DNA of 64,000 bases. Source: an uncultured bacterium. GTDB taxonomy: Bacteria; Bacillota; Bacilli; Lactobacillales; Lactobacillaceae. Numbering within the stretch: position 1 is the first letter of the stretch; every line of letters starts with the position of its first letter. Where the stretch lies: positions 124,001 through 188,000 of the forward strand of contig CAJMMO010000003.1 in assembly GCA_905214545.1 (NCBI GenBank). The letters run 5' to 3'. Below, piece after piece: positions 18,670-27,357 of the stretch. The notes beneath the pieces are model-generated. The model had not been told where the DNA came from. It did no database searches and worked only from the letters and a program-made list of their open reading frames with translations. A program made the position numbers and the translations under genes.

Positions 18670-19326
18670 TTATCTAAAATACAAAACATTTTCATCCGGC
18701 TGTCTTCTCGACCGGTAATCATTGATCTTCTCGCCGGCTTCCGGGTAGCCCAGCGAAATCCCAATGATGAACTTCTCATCGTCCGGCACCTGCAACACCT
18801 TGTGCAAAACGTCCGGGTGCTGCACGCTGTGGTAAGTCGGAATCGTCGCAATCCCCTTATCTGCCGCCAGCAGCATCACGTTTTCCGCAAACAGGCCGCT
18901 GTCAAAAATCGACCACTCCGGCGTCTGCGTCGGCACCGTGATGTACAAGATCGTCGATGAGTAATAAAGCTTGTCGCCGGCATCGTTGATCGTACTGTCT
19001 GCTTCTTCGTAAGTGTCAAAATGGTGCACGATGTCATGGCGCCACAGCCGCATGTTTTCCTGTGAGCGCACATCCCAGTCGGTGCGGGACATCACCTTGA
19101 TGTCCGGGTTGCTGTGAATGCCTTGGGCCTGTCTGTCCTCATAGGCCTTTTTGATCTTGGCCAGAGCTTCGCCCTGGGCGCAGTAGACGCGCCAAGGCTG
19201 AGAGTCGACCCAGGATGGGGCCCGGCTCGCCAGCTTAACGATTTCCGCGATGGTGTCCTTGTCTACTTCTTGGTCGGAAAAGTGGCGGACCGATTGCCGC
19301 TTATTGATTACATCTTTTAATTCCAC
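18670..19326 (-). CDS. Nitroreductase-family flavoprotein
   Basis: A 218-residue FMN-dependent nitroreductase. The N-terminus INKRQSVRHFSDQEV carries the Arg-Gln-Ser-Val-Arg phosphate/flavin contact, followed by ASRAPSWVDSQPWRV, and late in the protein GIATIPTYHS and IIGISLGYPEA, which are family landmarks. The frame is open to 19422, but the GTG at 19326 is preferred: it follows GAGAGGAAAT and the encoded protein then starts at the conserved VELKDVI. The protein reduces nitro compounds or quinones with NAD(P)H; the physiological substrate is unknown. It is transcribed divergently from the next acetyltransferase gene. Confidence 0.9.
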   Translation of the reverse strand: MELKDVINKRQSVRHFSDQEVDKDTIAEIVKLASRAPSWVDSQPWRVYCAQGEALAKIKKAYEDRQAQGIHSNPDIKVMSRTDWDVRSQENMRLWRHDIVHHFDTYEEADSTINDAGDKLYYSSTILYITVPTQTPEWSIFDSGLFAENVMLLAADKGIATIPTYHSVQHPDVLHKVLQVPDDEKFIIGISLGYPEAGEKINDYRSRRQPDENVLYFR

Positions 19327-19468
19327 AATTATTTCCTCTCTTCCAGGGATCATTGTAGCAAACTTCACAATAAAAGCAGGTATTTTTGACAATTGTCCGC
19401 ACTCTTTACACATTTTGCGCACTGCTTGGCATGTTATGATGTTAAAAAATAAAAAAAGGTGGGTACAA

Positions 19469-19954
19469 ATGAACTACGAAATTCGCCCTGTTGAAAAGTC
19501 TGATCTAGAATCCATCGTCGCTATCGAAGCTGCGGCTTTTGACATGCCAATCGAAATGACCCGCAAGGACATGCTGGGCCGCATCGATAATTACCCTGAC
19601 ACTTTTTTAGTTGCAGCAGTCGACGGCCAAGTCGTCGGCCACGTCTTTGGCCCCGCTGCTCATGAGCGCTACATCAAAGACGTGCTCTATTACGACAACC
19701 ATGAAAACCGGTCTGCAGATCCCTACCAGACCGTTTTGAGCCTGGCCGTTGCGGAGCAATATCGCAAGAATGGCATCGCGACAGCTCTCTTGGATGAGCT
19801 GAGCAAGGTTGCTGCCAGCGAGCACCGCAAGGCCGTCACCTTGACCTGCCTGCCCAAGCTCTTCGACTTCTATGAAAAAAGAGGCTTCGTCAACGAAGGC
19901 CCCACCGCCGATGACATCCCCGAAGCCAGTTTCAACATGGTAAAAACTCTGTAG
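19469..19954 (+). CDS. GNAT acetyltransferase
   Basis: A 161-residue N-acetyltransferase. The acetyl-CoA site is around LAVAEQYRKNGIATALLDEL (about 92-111) and a terminal LFDFYEKRGFVNEG segment is typical of the fold. The ATG at 19469 follows AAAGGTGGG. The substrate is unknown. Confidence 0.85.
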   Translation: MNYEIRPVEKSDLESIVAIEAAAFDMPIEMTRKDMLGRIDNYPDTFLVAAVDGQVVGHVFGPAAHERYIKDVLYYDNHENRSADPYQTVLSLAVAEQYRKNGIATALLDELSKVAASEHRKAVTLTCLPKLFDFYEKRGFVNEGPTADDIPEASFNMVKTL

Positions 19955-19987
19955 ACACAAACATCCCCTTCTGGGGTGTTTTTTTTA
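19955..19987 (+). terminator. Terminator after the GNAT gene
   Basis: ACATCCCC/GGGGTGT stem with a run of eight Ts. Confidence 0.85.
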
Positions 19988-20005
19988 CCCTCTTTTTTAA
20001 AAACC

Positions 20006-20068
20006 GGGGCATAAGCCCCCATCTGGCCAACACTGCCCATGTTTTGCCCGCCCCCTTTTTGCCATAAT
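20006..20068 (+). promoter_or_regulatory. Regulon promoter site 1 (MFS exporter)
   Basis: A GGGGCATAAGCCCC palindrome (20006-20019) is followed by GGCCAACACTGCCCA (20025-20039), then exactly 23 bases, then a CATAAT -10 box (20063-20068). The same layout occurs at three other promoters in the window. There is no good -35 box, which suggests an activator. Confidence 0.7.
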
Positions 20069-20094
20069 TTTTGACCAGAAAGGGGTCTTTCAAC

Positions 20095-21558
20095 ATGACA
20101 AAAAGGCAAATCTTCCTAGCAACCATCGCCTTGCTCTTAGCCAACTTCATGGGCGGCCTGGACGCCACCATCGTCAACACCGCCCTGCCCGTGATCACCA
20201 GCCAGCTCAACGGCATGCGCTACATCGGCTGGGTCAGCTCCACATTTTTACTCGGCACCGCCGTCACCACGGTCCTCTGGGGCCAAGTCGGCGCCATCAT
20301 CGGCAACAAGCGCGCCTTCCAAAGCGGCCTGGTGCTGTTTATCTTCAGCTCCATGCTCGGCGGCCTGGCGCCCAACATGGCGGTCCTGATCGCCGCCCGC
20401 GCGCTCATGGGCATCGGGGCCGGCGGCATGGTCTCCATTCCCTTCATCGTCTACGCCGACCTCTACCCCAACGCGGCGCAGCGGGCCCGCGCCATCGGCT
20501 GGGTGACCGTCGCCTACACCTTATCCACCGTGGCCGGGCCGGTCATCGGCGGCTTCTTAGTCGACGCCCTGTCCTGGCACTGGGTCTTCTTCATCAACGC
20601 CCCGCTGGGACTCTTATCCTTCCTGCTCCTGCAGGTCAACTTTAAAGAAGAAAAAAAGCGGCAGGTTAACCGCAACTTCGACTACCTAGGCGCCGGGTTG
20701 CTGGTCATTGCCTTAACGGTCTTGCTTTTAGCCAGCGACTCCTTGGCAGCAAGCTTTCCGCGCGCCGGCATCTTGCTAGGCCTTGGCCTAGTTTTCGCCA
20801 TCATTTTTTACCAGGTGGAAAAAGGCAAAGGGGACAAAGCCCTGATCCCGGTCGTCTTGTTAAAAGACTGGCGGATCCAGGCCCAGAACCTGATCTTGTT
20901 CTTGCTGAACGGCTTTTCCATCGGCTACAGCGTCTACGCCCCGCTCTGGGCCCAGGGCCTGCTGGGCACCAACGCCACCTTGGGCGGCCTGACCCAAATC
21001 GCGGCTTCCCTGCTCTTAATGGTCGGCACCCGCGTCACCGCGCACTTGATGGAGATCCGGCCCCACTACAAGTGGATCGTCGTGATCGGCACCGCCAGCG
21101 CCCTGTTTTCCGCAGCCTGCATCGTGCTGGCGACCCAAAACGCGCCTTACTGGTGGCTGATCTTCAGCGGCGCCTTTGAGGGCTTTGGCATCGGCCTGTC
21201 CGCCGTCCCCATCCAGGTCTCCATCCAAGACGGCGTCAAGCAAGAACTGATCGGCGTCTCCACCACCTGGGGCCTTTTATTCAGGACCATGGGCGAGACC
21301 TTCATGTCGGCCATCTTCGGCGCAGTCTTGAGCCTGAAAAACAATAGCCAGCTGCACGGGAAAATCACCGCAGCGCTCATGAACAAGCTGACCAACCCGC
21401 AGTCGGCCAAGAGCTTGCCCGCTGCCCTGCTGCCTCAGATGAAGACGATCTTGTACAACAGCCTGCACACGATCATGCTGCTCTGCTTGGGCTTGACCAT
21501 TGCGGCCTTTGCCATCAACCTCCTGCGCAAAGAGCCGCAAAAACAGGCCCGGAAATAA
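20095..21558 (+). CDS. MFS multidrug exporter, DHA2 (14-helix) family
   Basis: A 487-residue drug:proton antiporter. The first helix has LANFMGGLDATIVNTALPVI, the DHA2-type motif D1 region, and motif C (TVAGPVIGGFLVD) is at about residues 143-155, marking an exporter. The length and number of hydrophobic segments fit 14 membrane spans. The ATG at 20095 follows GAAAGGGG. It stands alone between regulon site 1 and its own terminator, with a TetR gene after it. The cargo is unknown. Confidence 0.92.
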   Translation: MTKRQIFLATIALLLANFMGGLDATIVNTALPVITSQLNGMRYIGWVSSTFLLGTAVTTVLWGQVGAIIGNKRAFQSGLVLFIFSSMLGGLAPNMAVLIAARALMGIGAGGMVSIPFIVYADLYPNAAQRARAIGWVTVAYTLSTVAGPVIGGFLVDALSWHWVFFINAPLGLLSFLLLQVNFKEEKKRQVNRNFDYLGAGLLVIALTVLLLASDSLAASFPRAGILLGLGLVFAIIFYQVEKGKGDKALIPVVLLKDWRIQAQNLILFLLNGFSIGYSVYAPLWAQGLLGTNATLGGLTQIAASLLLMVGTRVTAHLMEIRPHYKWIVVIGTASALFSAACIVLATQNAPYWWLIFSGAFEGFGIGLSAVPIQVSIQDGVKQELIGVSTTWGLLFRTMGETFMSAIFGAVLSLKNNSQLHGKITAALMNKLTNPQSAKSLPAALLPQMKTILYNSLHTIMLLCLGLTIAAFAINLLRKEPQKQARK

Positions 21559-21559
21559 T

Positions 21560-21596
21560 TAAAAAGCACTCATTTTCTGCATGCGTGCTTTTTTAT
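21560..21596 (+). terminator. Terminator after the MFS gene
   Basis: AAAAAGCAC/GTGCTTTTTT stem with T run. Confidence 0.75.
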
Positions 21597-21635
21597 TTTG
21601 CTAGAATTAAGGCAGTTAGAAAAAGAAGTGATGAG

Positions 21636-22223
21636 ATGAAACTGACCGGTTACGAAGACCTGCGCGTGCAACGGACCATCAACAGCATCTACAAGGCTTT
21701 TGAAGAGCTGATCTGCGAAAAAGAATACCCGAAGATCACCGTCAAAGAGCTGGCCGAGCGCGCCCAAATCAATAAAAAGACCTTTTACCGCTACTACCCG
21801 ACCCTGGACGACCTGCTCCACGAGCTGCAGGCCCAGTATGCCAAAAAATACATTGCTGAGGTCAAGGACTTTCAATACCCGCAAGACCTGGAAAAAAGCG
21901 TGGCCTGCTTTTTAGAGTTTTCTGCAAGCCAGGGCGAAGCCTACGACAAGATCACCGTCAGCGGCGGTGAGTCGTCCTATGCCGGCATCCGCGGCCAGAT
22001 GATCAACGAGGTCATGACCAAGACCTGGGGCCAGTCGGCGACCTTCAACCTGATGAGCCCCTGGCAAAAAAAGGTCCTGCTGGACTTTGTCGAATCCGTG
22101 GGTTTGAACATCTACAAGGCCTGGGTCGACGACGGCAAAAAAGAGCCGCTGGCTCAGGTCATCAAGCAGGCCCAAGCCTTGGTGGCAGGCGGGGTTGGCC
22201 AATATTTAAAGATCAACGATTGA
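21636..22223 (+). CDS. TetR/AcrR-family regulator
   Basis: A 195-residue TetR regulator. The helix-turn-helix is ITVKELAERAQINKKTFYRYYPTLDDLL (about 33-60). The C-terminal ligand domain is not assignable. It lies between two promoters of the shared 23-base-spacing regulon. It might control one of them, but classical TetR proteins repress from sites over the promoter, whereas the shared motif lies upstream of it, so the link is unproven. Confidence 0.88.
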   Translation: MKLTGYEDLRVQRTINSIYKAFEELICEKEYPKITVKELAERAQINKKTFYRYYPTLDDLLHELQAQYAKKYIAEVKDFQYPQDLEKSVACFLEFSASQGEAYDKITVSGGESSYAGIRGQMINEVMTKTWGQSATFNLMSPWQKKVLLDFVESVGLNIYKAWVDDGKKEPLAQVIKQAQALVAGGVGQYLKIND

Positions 22224-22273
22224 GCTGGATTTGCCGTCCGGCTTATTTTTTTACTCTCTTTTTTAAAAATGGT

Positions 22274-22334
22274 GGCATATGTCTCTTTTGGCAAAATACT
22301 GCCCATTTTTTAAAAAGGCGAAAGCAGCCATACT
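22274..22334 (+). promoter_or_regulatory. Regulon promoter site 2 (SnoaL/AKR operon)
   Basis: GGCATATGtC half-palindrome (22274-22283), GGCAAAATACTGCCCA (22290-22305), exactly 23 bases, then CATACT (22329-22334). Same arrangement as sites 1, 3 and 4. Confidence 0.7.
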
Positions 22335-22367
22335 ATGGTCAACACTTAAAGATGAGAGGTGGTCATA

Positions 22368-22748
22368 GTGCCAGAAAAAATTTTAACAGACGAACAAGCA
22401 GCGGCCGCAGTCGTCCGCCAGCAAGTCCAAGGCATGGTCAACGGCGACATCGCCCTTTTGAAAAAGGTGCTGGCGCCCGACGCCGTGCTCTACCACATCA
22501 CCGGCGCCAAGCAGAGCCGCGACGAGTGGCTGCAGCAAATCCAGTTAGGCCGCATGCATTACTTTGCAAACCGCGAGGTCCTGCTGCAGGCCAGCGTGAA
22601 GGGCGACACGGCCCAAGTCATCAGCCGCAACGAACTCGACGCGCGCATCTATGGCTTTCGCAATACCTGGCCGCTGGAAAGCCGGGCGAAGCTGAAAAAA
22701 ACAGCTGGACGCTGGCAGATTGTCGAATCGCGTGCAGCATTGTATTAA
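22368..22748 (+). CDS. SnoaL-like / NTF2-fold protein
   Basis: A 126-residue protein of the NTF2/SnoaL-like superfamily: an N-terminal helix (VQGMVNGDIALLKKVLAPDAVLYHITG) and a curved sheet with a central conserved Trp (DEWLQQIQLG). GTG at 22368 is chosen because GAGGTGGT lies just upstream; a GTG three codons earlier overlaps that site. It is the first gene of an operon with two aldo-keto reductases (17 bases to the next). Such proteins may be small enzymes or ligand-binding proteins; no activity can be assigned. Confidence 0.8.
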   Translation: MPEKILTDEQAAAAVVRQQVQGMVNGDIALLKKVLAPDAVLYHITGAKQSRDEWLQQIQLGRMHYFANREVLLQASVKGDTAQVISRNELDARIYGFRNTWPLESRAKLKKTAGRWQIVESRAALY

Positions 22749-22764
22749 AAAAGAGGTAATTAAA

Positions 22765-23622
22765 ATGGCAGCAACAGTGCAATTAAACAACGGCGTCGCA
22801 ATGCCGACCTTGGGCTACGGCGTCTTCCAAATCCCGGAGGCAGAGACTAAAAAAGTGGTGGGCCAGGCCTTAGACGCCGGCTACCGCTTGATCGACACCG
22901 CCGCCGGCTACTTGAATGAGCAAGCCGTGGGGCAAGCCATCAACGCAAGCGGCATCCCCCGCGACCAGATTTTTTTAACGACCAAGCTCTGGGTGCAGGA
23001 CTACGCGAGGCAAAATGCCGCTAAGGCCATCGACGGCGCCTTAAAGCGGCTGGACCAAGACTACATTGACCTGCTCTTGCTCCACCAGCCCATGGGCGAC
23101 TACTACAACGCCTGGCGCGCTTTGGAAAAGGCGCAAAAAGCCGGCAAGGTCCGCGCCATCGGCGTTTCGAACTTTACCAGCTACCAAGTCGCCGACTTAA
23201 TGGTGCATAGCGAGGTCAAGCCGGCCGTCGACCAGATCCAGATCAACCCTCTGAACCCGGAAAATGCCAACGTGGCCTGGCTTAAGGACAACGGCATCGT
23301 TCCCGAAGCCTGGGGCCCAATGGGACAAGCAGCAAACGGCATCTTCACGAACCCTGTTTTGGTCAAAATCGCTGAAAACCACCACAAGACGGTTGGGCAA
23401 GTCATGCTGCGCTGGAACCTGCAACGCGGTGTGGTGGTCATCCCGAAGTCCGTCCACGAAGCCCGTATCAAGGAAAACTTTGCTGTCTTCGACTTCACTT
23501 TGACTGGCGAAGAAATGCAGCAGATTGCAGGCCTCGACCAGCACAATTCTTATTTCCACGGCCTGCTCACGCCGCAGACTGTGGAAACTTTAGGCAACAT
23601 GAAATTCCCATATCAAAACTAA
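22765..23622 (+). CDS. Aldo-keto reductase
   Basis: A 285-residue NADPH-dependent reductase of the 2,5-diketogluconate reductase type. The catalytic tetrad is visible: Asp44, Tyr49, Lys74 (TTKLW) and His107 (LLLHQ). The cofactor motif IPKSVHEARIKENFAVFDF is near residues 232-250. The ATG at 22765 follows AGAGG. It is second in the operon driven by regulon site 2 and is followed 18 bases later by a homologue. Probable role: reduction of reactive aldehydes or ketones. Confidence 0.92.
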   Translation: MAATVQLNNGVAMPTLGYGVFQIPEAETKKVVGQALDAGYRLIDTAAGYLNEQAVGQAINASGIPRDQIFLTTKLWVQDYARQNAAKAIDGALKRLDQDYIDLLLLHQPMGDYYNAWRALEKAQKAGKVRAIGVSNFTSYQVADLMVHSEVKPAVDQIQINPLNPENANVAWLKDNGIVPEAWGPMGQAANGIFTNPVLVKIAENHHKTVGQVMLRWNLQRGVVVIPKSVHEARIKENFAVFDFTLTGEEMQQIAGLDQHNSYFHGLLTPQTVETLGNMKFPYQN

Positions 23623-23640
23623 TTATTGGAGGTAAACATT

Positions 23641-24498
23641 ATGGCAGAACAAACTTACGTAACTTTAAACAACGGCACGAAGATCCCCCAATTCGGCTTG
23701 GGCGTGTACATGATTAACGGCGACGCTGCCACCGAACAGGCCGTCAGCGCGGCCTTAAAGCTGGGCTACCGCCACATTGACACGGCCCACGCCTACCAAA
23801 ACGAGCGCGGCGTCGGCCGGGCCGTCAAAAACAGCGGCATCCCCCGCAGCGAGATCTGGATCACCAGCAAGCTGTGGCCCAGCGACTATGGCAAGGACAA
23901 GACGCCCGTTGCCATCGACAAGATGCTGGCCCGCTTAGACACCGACTACATCGACCTGCTCTTGCTGCACCAGCAGTTCGGCGACTTTGTCGGCGCCTGG
24001 CAAGCCATGGAAGAAGCGGTCAAGGCCGGCAAGGTGCGGGCGATTGGCTTAAGCAACTTTGACGGCGAACGCTTAGACCAGATCTTGGACATCGCGACCA
24101 TCAAGCCGGCCGTGATGCAGGTTGAACTCCACCCTTACTACCAGCAGCAGGCCTTAAAAGACAAGCTGAAGCCTTTTGGCACCAAGTTTGAGAGCTGGTA
24201 CCCGTTGGGCCACGGGGATGCGGGCTTGCTCAACGAACCTATTTTTACCCAATTGGCTGAAAAATACGGCAAGACCAACGCGCAGATCATCTTGCGCTGG
24301 CACATCCAAAAAGGCCACATCGTCTTTCCGAAGTCGACGAACCCGCAACACATTAAAGACAACATCAACATCTTCGACTTTGAGCTGACGCCGGCAGAAA
24401 TGAAGCAGATCGACGCCTTGGACAAGAACCAGCGCTACTTCACGATGTCGCTGGCCCAGCAGAAAAGTGCTTTTTCAAGCTTCAAGCCTGCTGATTAA
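23641..24498 (+). CDS. Aldo-keto reductase (second copy)
   Basis: A 285-residue paralogue of the preceding gene, with tetrad Asp47, Tyr52, Lys77 and His110 and a FPKSTNPQHIKDNINIFDF cofactor segment. GGAGG lies 8 bases before the ATG. The two share layout and about the same length but are clearly diverged, so this is an old duplication with probably different substrates. Confidence 0.92.
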   Translation: MAEQTYVTLNNGTKIPQFGLGVYMINGDAATEQAVSAALKLGYRHIDTAHAYQNERGVGRAVKNSGIPRSEIWITSKLWPSDYGKDKTPVAIDKMLARLDTDYIDLLLLHQQFGDFVGAWQAMEEAVKAGKVRAIGLSNFDGERLDQILDIATIKPAVMQVELHPYYQQQALKDKLKPFGTKFESWYPLGHGDAGLLNEPIFTQLAEKYGKTNAQIILRWHIQKGHIVFPKSTNPQHIKDNINIFDFELTPAEMKQIDALDKNQRYFTMSLAQQKSAFSSFKPAD

Positions 24499-24532
24499 GC
24501 TCAATGACCTCTTTAGATAAATCTCCGCACAC

Positions 24533-24562
24533 AAAAACACCCCTTATGGGGTGTTTTTTTTA
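24533..24562 (+). terminator. Terminator after the AKR operon
   Basis: ACACCCC-TTAT-GGGGTGT stem with eight Ts; it may also serve the convergent DUF4097 gene. Confidence 0.85.
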
Positions 24563-24569
24563 TCTGCAA

Positions 24570-25295
24570 TTACTTAATGGTAATATCGCCTTCGTCAGCC
24601 GAAACCTTGATGACATTCTTGCTCTTCGTGTCCTTCAAGTAGTGGCTGGCGTCATCGCCGCTCACGTCCCTGCCGTGCACCGTCAGGTCGCCTTCGTCAG
24701 TAGCTAGGTCGTAGCCGCTGGCCGCAGTGCCGCTAATGTTCACGTCGCCTTCATCCGCGTAAACAGACAGCCCGTTTTGCAGGCTCAAACCGTGCAAGTT
24801 GACGTCGCCTTCGTCAGTCGCAATCTTCAACTCCTTTTCGGTCGTCACTTGGCGCAAGGTCACGTCGCCGTCTGAGCTGTGGATTTCGCCTGCAATGGTT
24901 GCCAGTTTTTCCACATTGATGTCGCCTTCCTCGGTGCGAATGTCAACGCGCTTCAGCTTTTCCGGGACCACAATCGTCACGCGCTCAGTGCCCGAGCAGT
25001 GGTAGCTGCCGTGAATCGGCTGGCTGAGCGTCAGCTGGCCGTTTTTCACGGTCGCCGTCGGCGTAAAGTGCTGGTGGCCTTCGTAGCTGACCTTAAACTC
25101 TTTGCCGGTCTTAATCTCCAAGTCTGCGAGGTCTAAGTCGGCCTTGATGCTGCTGAATTCCTTAGTCGACAAAGTTTTGACGACTTTGTTGCCGGCCTTG
25201 TGCCGGCCCGCCCCGACGTTGACGCGGGTATGGCAGGCTGCACAGCTGATGCTTACGAGGGCTAAAAGGCCAAGTGCGAGGTATCTTTTCTTCAT
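24570..25295 (-). CDS. DUF4097-like exported repeat protein, probable lipoprotein
   Basis: A 241-residue exported protein. A basic start and a hydrophobic stretch end at a cysteine pair (SISCAAC, about 17-23), a weak lipobox. The mature part has six strands, each starting with a Glu/Asp-Gly-Asp turn (EEGD, SDGD, DEGD x4), about 19-30 residues apart, as in the beta-solenoid DUF4097 proteins. Acidic turns stacked in register could bind a metal; that is inference. Start 25295 has AGGTGG upstream. Members of this family in Firmicutes often sit near envelope-stress genes. Confidence 0.75.
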   Translation of the reverse strand: MKKRYLALGLLALVSISCAACHTRVNVGAGRHKAGNKVVKTLSTKEFSSIKADLDLADLEIKTGKEFKVSYEGHQHFTPTATVKNGQLTLSQPIHGSYHCSGTERVTIVVPEKLKRVDIRTEEGDINVEKLATIAGEIHSSDGDVTLRQVTTEKELKIATDEGDVNLHGLSLQNGLSVYADEGDVNISGTAASGYDLATDEGDLTVHGRDVSGDDASHYLKDTKSKNVIKVSADEGDITIK

Positions 25296-25418
25296 GTTTG
25301 CCACCTATGTTTCCTATATTTTCTTATGATTATATACGTTTCCTATATTTTCTTTTGATTATATATGATGGCGTGGCCTGCCTACAAAGATAATGCACCA
25401 TCTGTGTCAAACTTTCTC

Positions 25419-25458
25419 TGTACAATTAGCACGCTAACTAATATAATTAGCATGCTAA
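25419..25458 (+). promoter_or_regulatory. MFS-MarR operon promoter with twin MarR-type operators
   Basis: TGTACA (25419-25424), 17 bases, TATAAT (25442-25447). TTAGCACGCTAA (25426-25437) fills the spacer and TTAGCATGCTAA (25447-25458) covers the start site; their centres are 21 bp apart, two helix turns. The palindromes fit MarR-type sites, and a MarR gene is second in the operon. Confidence 0.8.
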
Positions 25459-25478
25459 CTAATTAAGGAGGAACTGTG

Positions 25479-26873
25479 ATGAAGAAAAAAAGCAATGTCA
25501 GTTTCATCGTCGTGGTCCTGCTCGGCGGTCTGCTCGCCACCATGACCGAGACGATCATGAACAACTCGCTGACGACGATCATGAAAGAACTCCATGTGAG
25601 CGAGTCCACTGCCCAGTGGCTGTCGACGGGCTACATCATGGCGGCCGGGATCGTCATGCCGGTTGCCGTCTACCTGATCCACCGCTTTAAACTGCGGCAG
25701 CTTTTTCCAACCTCTTTGGCGATTTTTTTAGCGGGCACGATCATTGGTTCATTGGCCCCGAACTTCTACATTTTGCTGCTGGGGCGCATCATCCAGGCCG
25801 TTTCCGTGGGCATCATCATGCCCCTCGTCCAAAACTTAATGGTCCTGCTCTTCCCGCCTGAAAAAAGAGGGTTTGCGCTCGGGATCTCAGGTTTCGTAAT
25901 CGTGCTGGGCCCTGCGATCGGCCCGACCCTGTCGGGCTGGATCGTCGGGCGCTGGAGCTGGCGGATGCTGTTTATCTTCCTGCTCCCCATCACGGTCATC
26001 ATCTTGCTCTTGGCTTTGATTTTCACCAAAAACGTCACGCAGCAAGAAGACGACAAGCTCGACCTGCCGTCCGTGCTGGCCTCCAGCGTGGGCTTGGGCC
26101 TGATCTTATTCAGCTGCTCGCACATCGGCAACGCGGCTGCCATCGACCTGACTGCCATCATCACGATGGTCTTGGGGCTGATCGTCACGGGCTTCTTCGT
26201 CGCTCGCCAATTAAAACTTGACCAGCCGCTTTTGGAAATGCGGGTCTTCAAGGCCCCGTCCTTTACCAAGGCGACGATCCTGGCTTCCATCACATCCATC
26301 GCGATGCTGGGCGTCGAACTGCTCTTGCCGCTTTATTTGCAAAACGTGCGCGGCGTTTCGGCCTTGGCGTCGGGGCTGATCATGCTGCCGGGGGCCTTAG
26401 TCATGGTCGTGCTGTCCCCGCTTGCCGGCAACTGGTACGACCGCTTCGGGATCAGGCCGCTGGCTTTTGGCGGTTTCACCATCATGCTTTTAACCTCGAT
26501 CCCGATGATCTGGTTTAATGAAAAAACTTCCCTGGTCTGGATCGCGGTCCTCTACGCCTTGCGAATGAGCGGCGTAGGTTTGGCGATGATGCAGCTGAAC
26601 ACGGCGGGCGTCAACGCGCTGCCGGAACGCTACTCGATCCACGGCAACACCGTGACGGCGACGGTGCGCCAAGTTGCAAGCTCGTTGGGGACTTCCTTGC
26701 TCGTCACGATTGCTGCTGTCTTTGCCAGTCAGGCTAAGGCAGGCGGCACTGCGCAGCGGGCCAGCTTGAGGATTGGCTACAGCTGGTCGTTTGCAGTCAT
26801 CGTCTTTATCTTGTTAATATGTTTAGCAATGACCTTTACTTTGAAAAACAAGACGACTCCAGAAATTAAGTAA
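25479..26873 (+). CDS. MFS multidrug exporter, DHA2 family
   Basis: A 464-residue exporter related to the MFS gene at 20095. Helix 1 region is LLATMTETIMNNSLTTIMKEL, followed by WLSTGYIMAAGIVMPVA (motif 1) and an LGPAIGPTLSGWIVG motif C. AAGGAGG lies 8 bases before the ATG at 25479; a GTG one codon earlier is less well spaced. It is the first gene of an operon with a MarR regulator 11 bases downstream. The likely substrate is a toxic compound sensed by the MarR protein. Confidence 0.92.
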   Translation: MKKKSNVSFIVVVLLGGLLATMTETIMNNSLTTIMKELHVSESTAQWLSTGYIMAAGIVMPVAVYLIHRFKLRQLFPTSLAIFLAGTIIGSLAPNFYILLLGRIIQAVSVGIIMPLVQNLMVLLFPPEKRGFALGISGFVIVLGPAIGPTLSGWIVGRWSWRMLFIFLLPITVIILLLALIFTKNVTQQEDDKLDLPSVLASSVGLGLILFSCSHIGNAAAIDLTAIITMVLGLIVTGFFVARQLKLDQPLLEMRVFKAPSFTKATILASITSIAMLGVELLLPLYLQNVRGVSALASGLIMLPGALVMVVLSPLAGNWYDRFGIRPLAFGGFTIMLLTSIPMIWFNEKTSLVWIAVLYALRMSGVGLAMMQLNTAGVNALPERYSIHGNTVTATVRQVASSLGTSLLVTIAAVFASQAKAGGTAQRASLRIGYSWSFAVIVFILLICLAMTFTLKNKTTPEIK

Positions 26874-26884
26874 GGAGGGGTGAG

Positions 26885-27328
26885 ATGGAAAACAACGACA
26901 TCGGCTTTTTGATCAAGCACTTGAACATCTTGGTGGGCAAGCAGTTTGCCCAGAAGCTGGAAAGCAGGCAGACTGGCTATACCAGAACCCAGATCCAGGT
27001 CATCGCGTATTTGATGGACCACCCTGACGAGCCCGTGCAGCAGCGCGACTTGGAGCACGTGCTGAATTTGAGCCGGCCGACGATCAACGGGATTGTGAAG
27101 CGGCTTTCTGCTAAAGGCGCGGTGCACTTGGTGCCTGGTGAAGAAGACCGGCGGTTAAAGCGGCTGGTTTTGTCAGACAAAGCTAAAAAAGAGGCTGACG
27201 CTCATCGCGACAGCTTCAAACAGGACGTGCAATTTATTGAAGACCAGCTGACGGCTGGCATGACGCCGGACCAAGTGACGCAGTTGAAGCACAGTCTGCG
27301 GCAATGTATTGAGAATATGCAGAAATAA
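26885..27328 (+). CDS. MarR-family regulator of the MFS operon
   Basis: A 147-residue winged-helix MarR protein. DNA-binding core VQQRDLEHVLNLSRPTINGIVKRLSAKG (about 52-79) and wing HLVPGEEDRRLKRLVLSDK. AAGGAGGGG precedes the ATG. By position and by the TTAGC-GCTAA palindromes at the promoter it probably represses its own operon and is released by an exported compound. Confidence 0.92.
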   Translation: MENNDIGFLIKHLNILVGKQFAQKLESRQTGYTRTQIQVIAYLMDHPDEPVQQRDLEHVLNLSRPTINGIVKRLSAKGAVHLVPGEEDRRLKRLVLSDKAKKEADAHRDSFKQDVQFIEDQLTAGMTPDQVTQLKHSLRQCIENMQK

Positions 27329-27357
27329 AAAACACCCCCAAGGGGGTGTTTTTTTTA
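27327..27357. terminator. Bidirectional terminator
   Basis: AAACACCCCC/GGGGGTGTTT stem with A and T runs between convergent genes. Confidence 0.85.

Noticed and set aside
21636..22223. TetR protein as the confirmed master of the four-promoter regulon
   Set aside because: It is near two of the sites only, and the motif lies upstream of the promoter core, which does not fit a typical TetR repressor; kept as an open possibility only.
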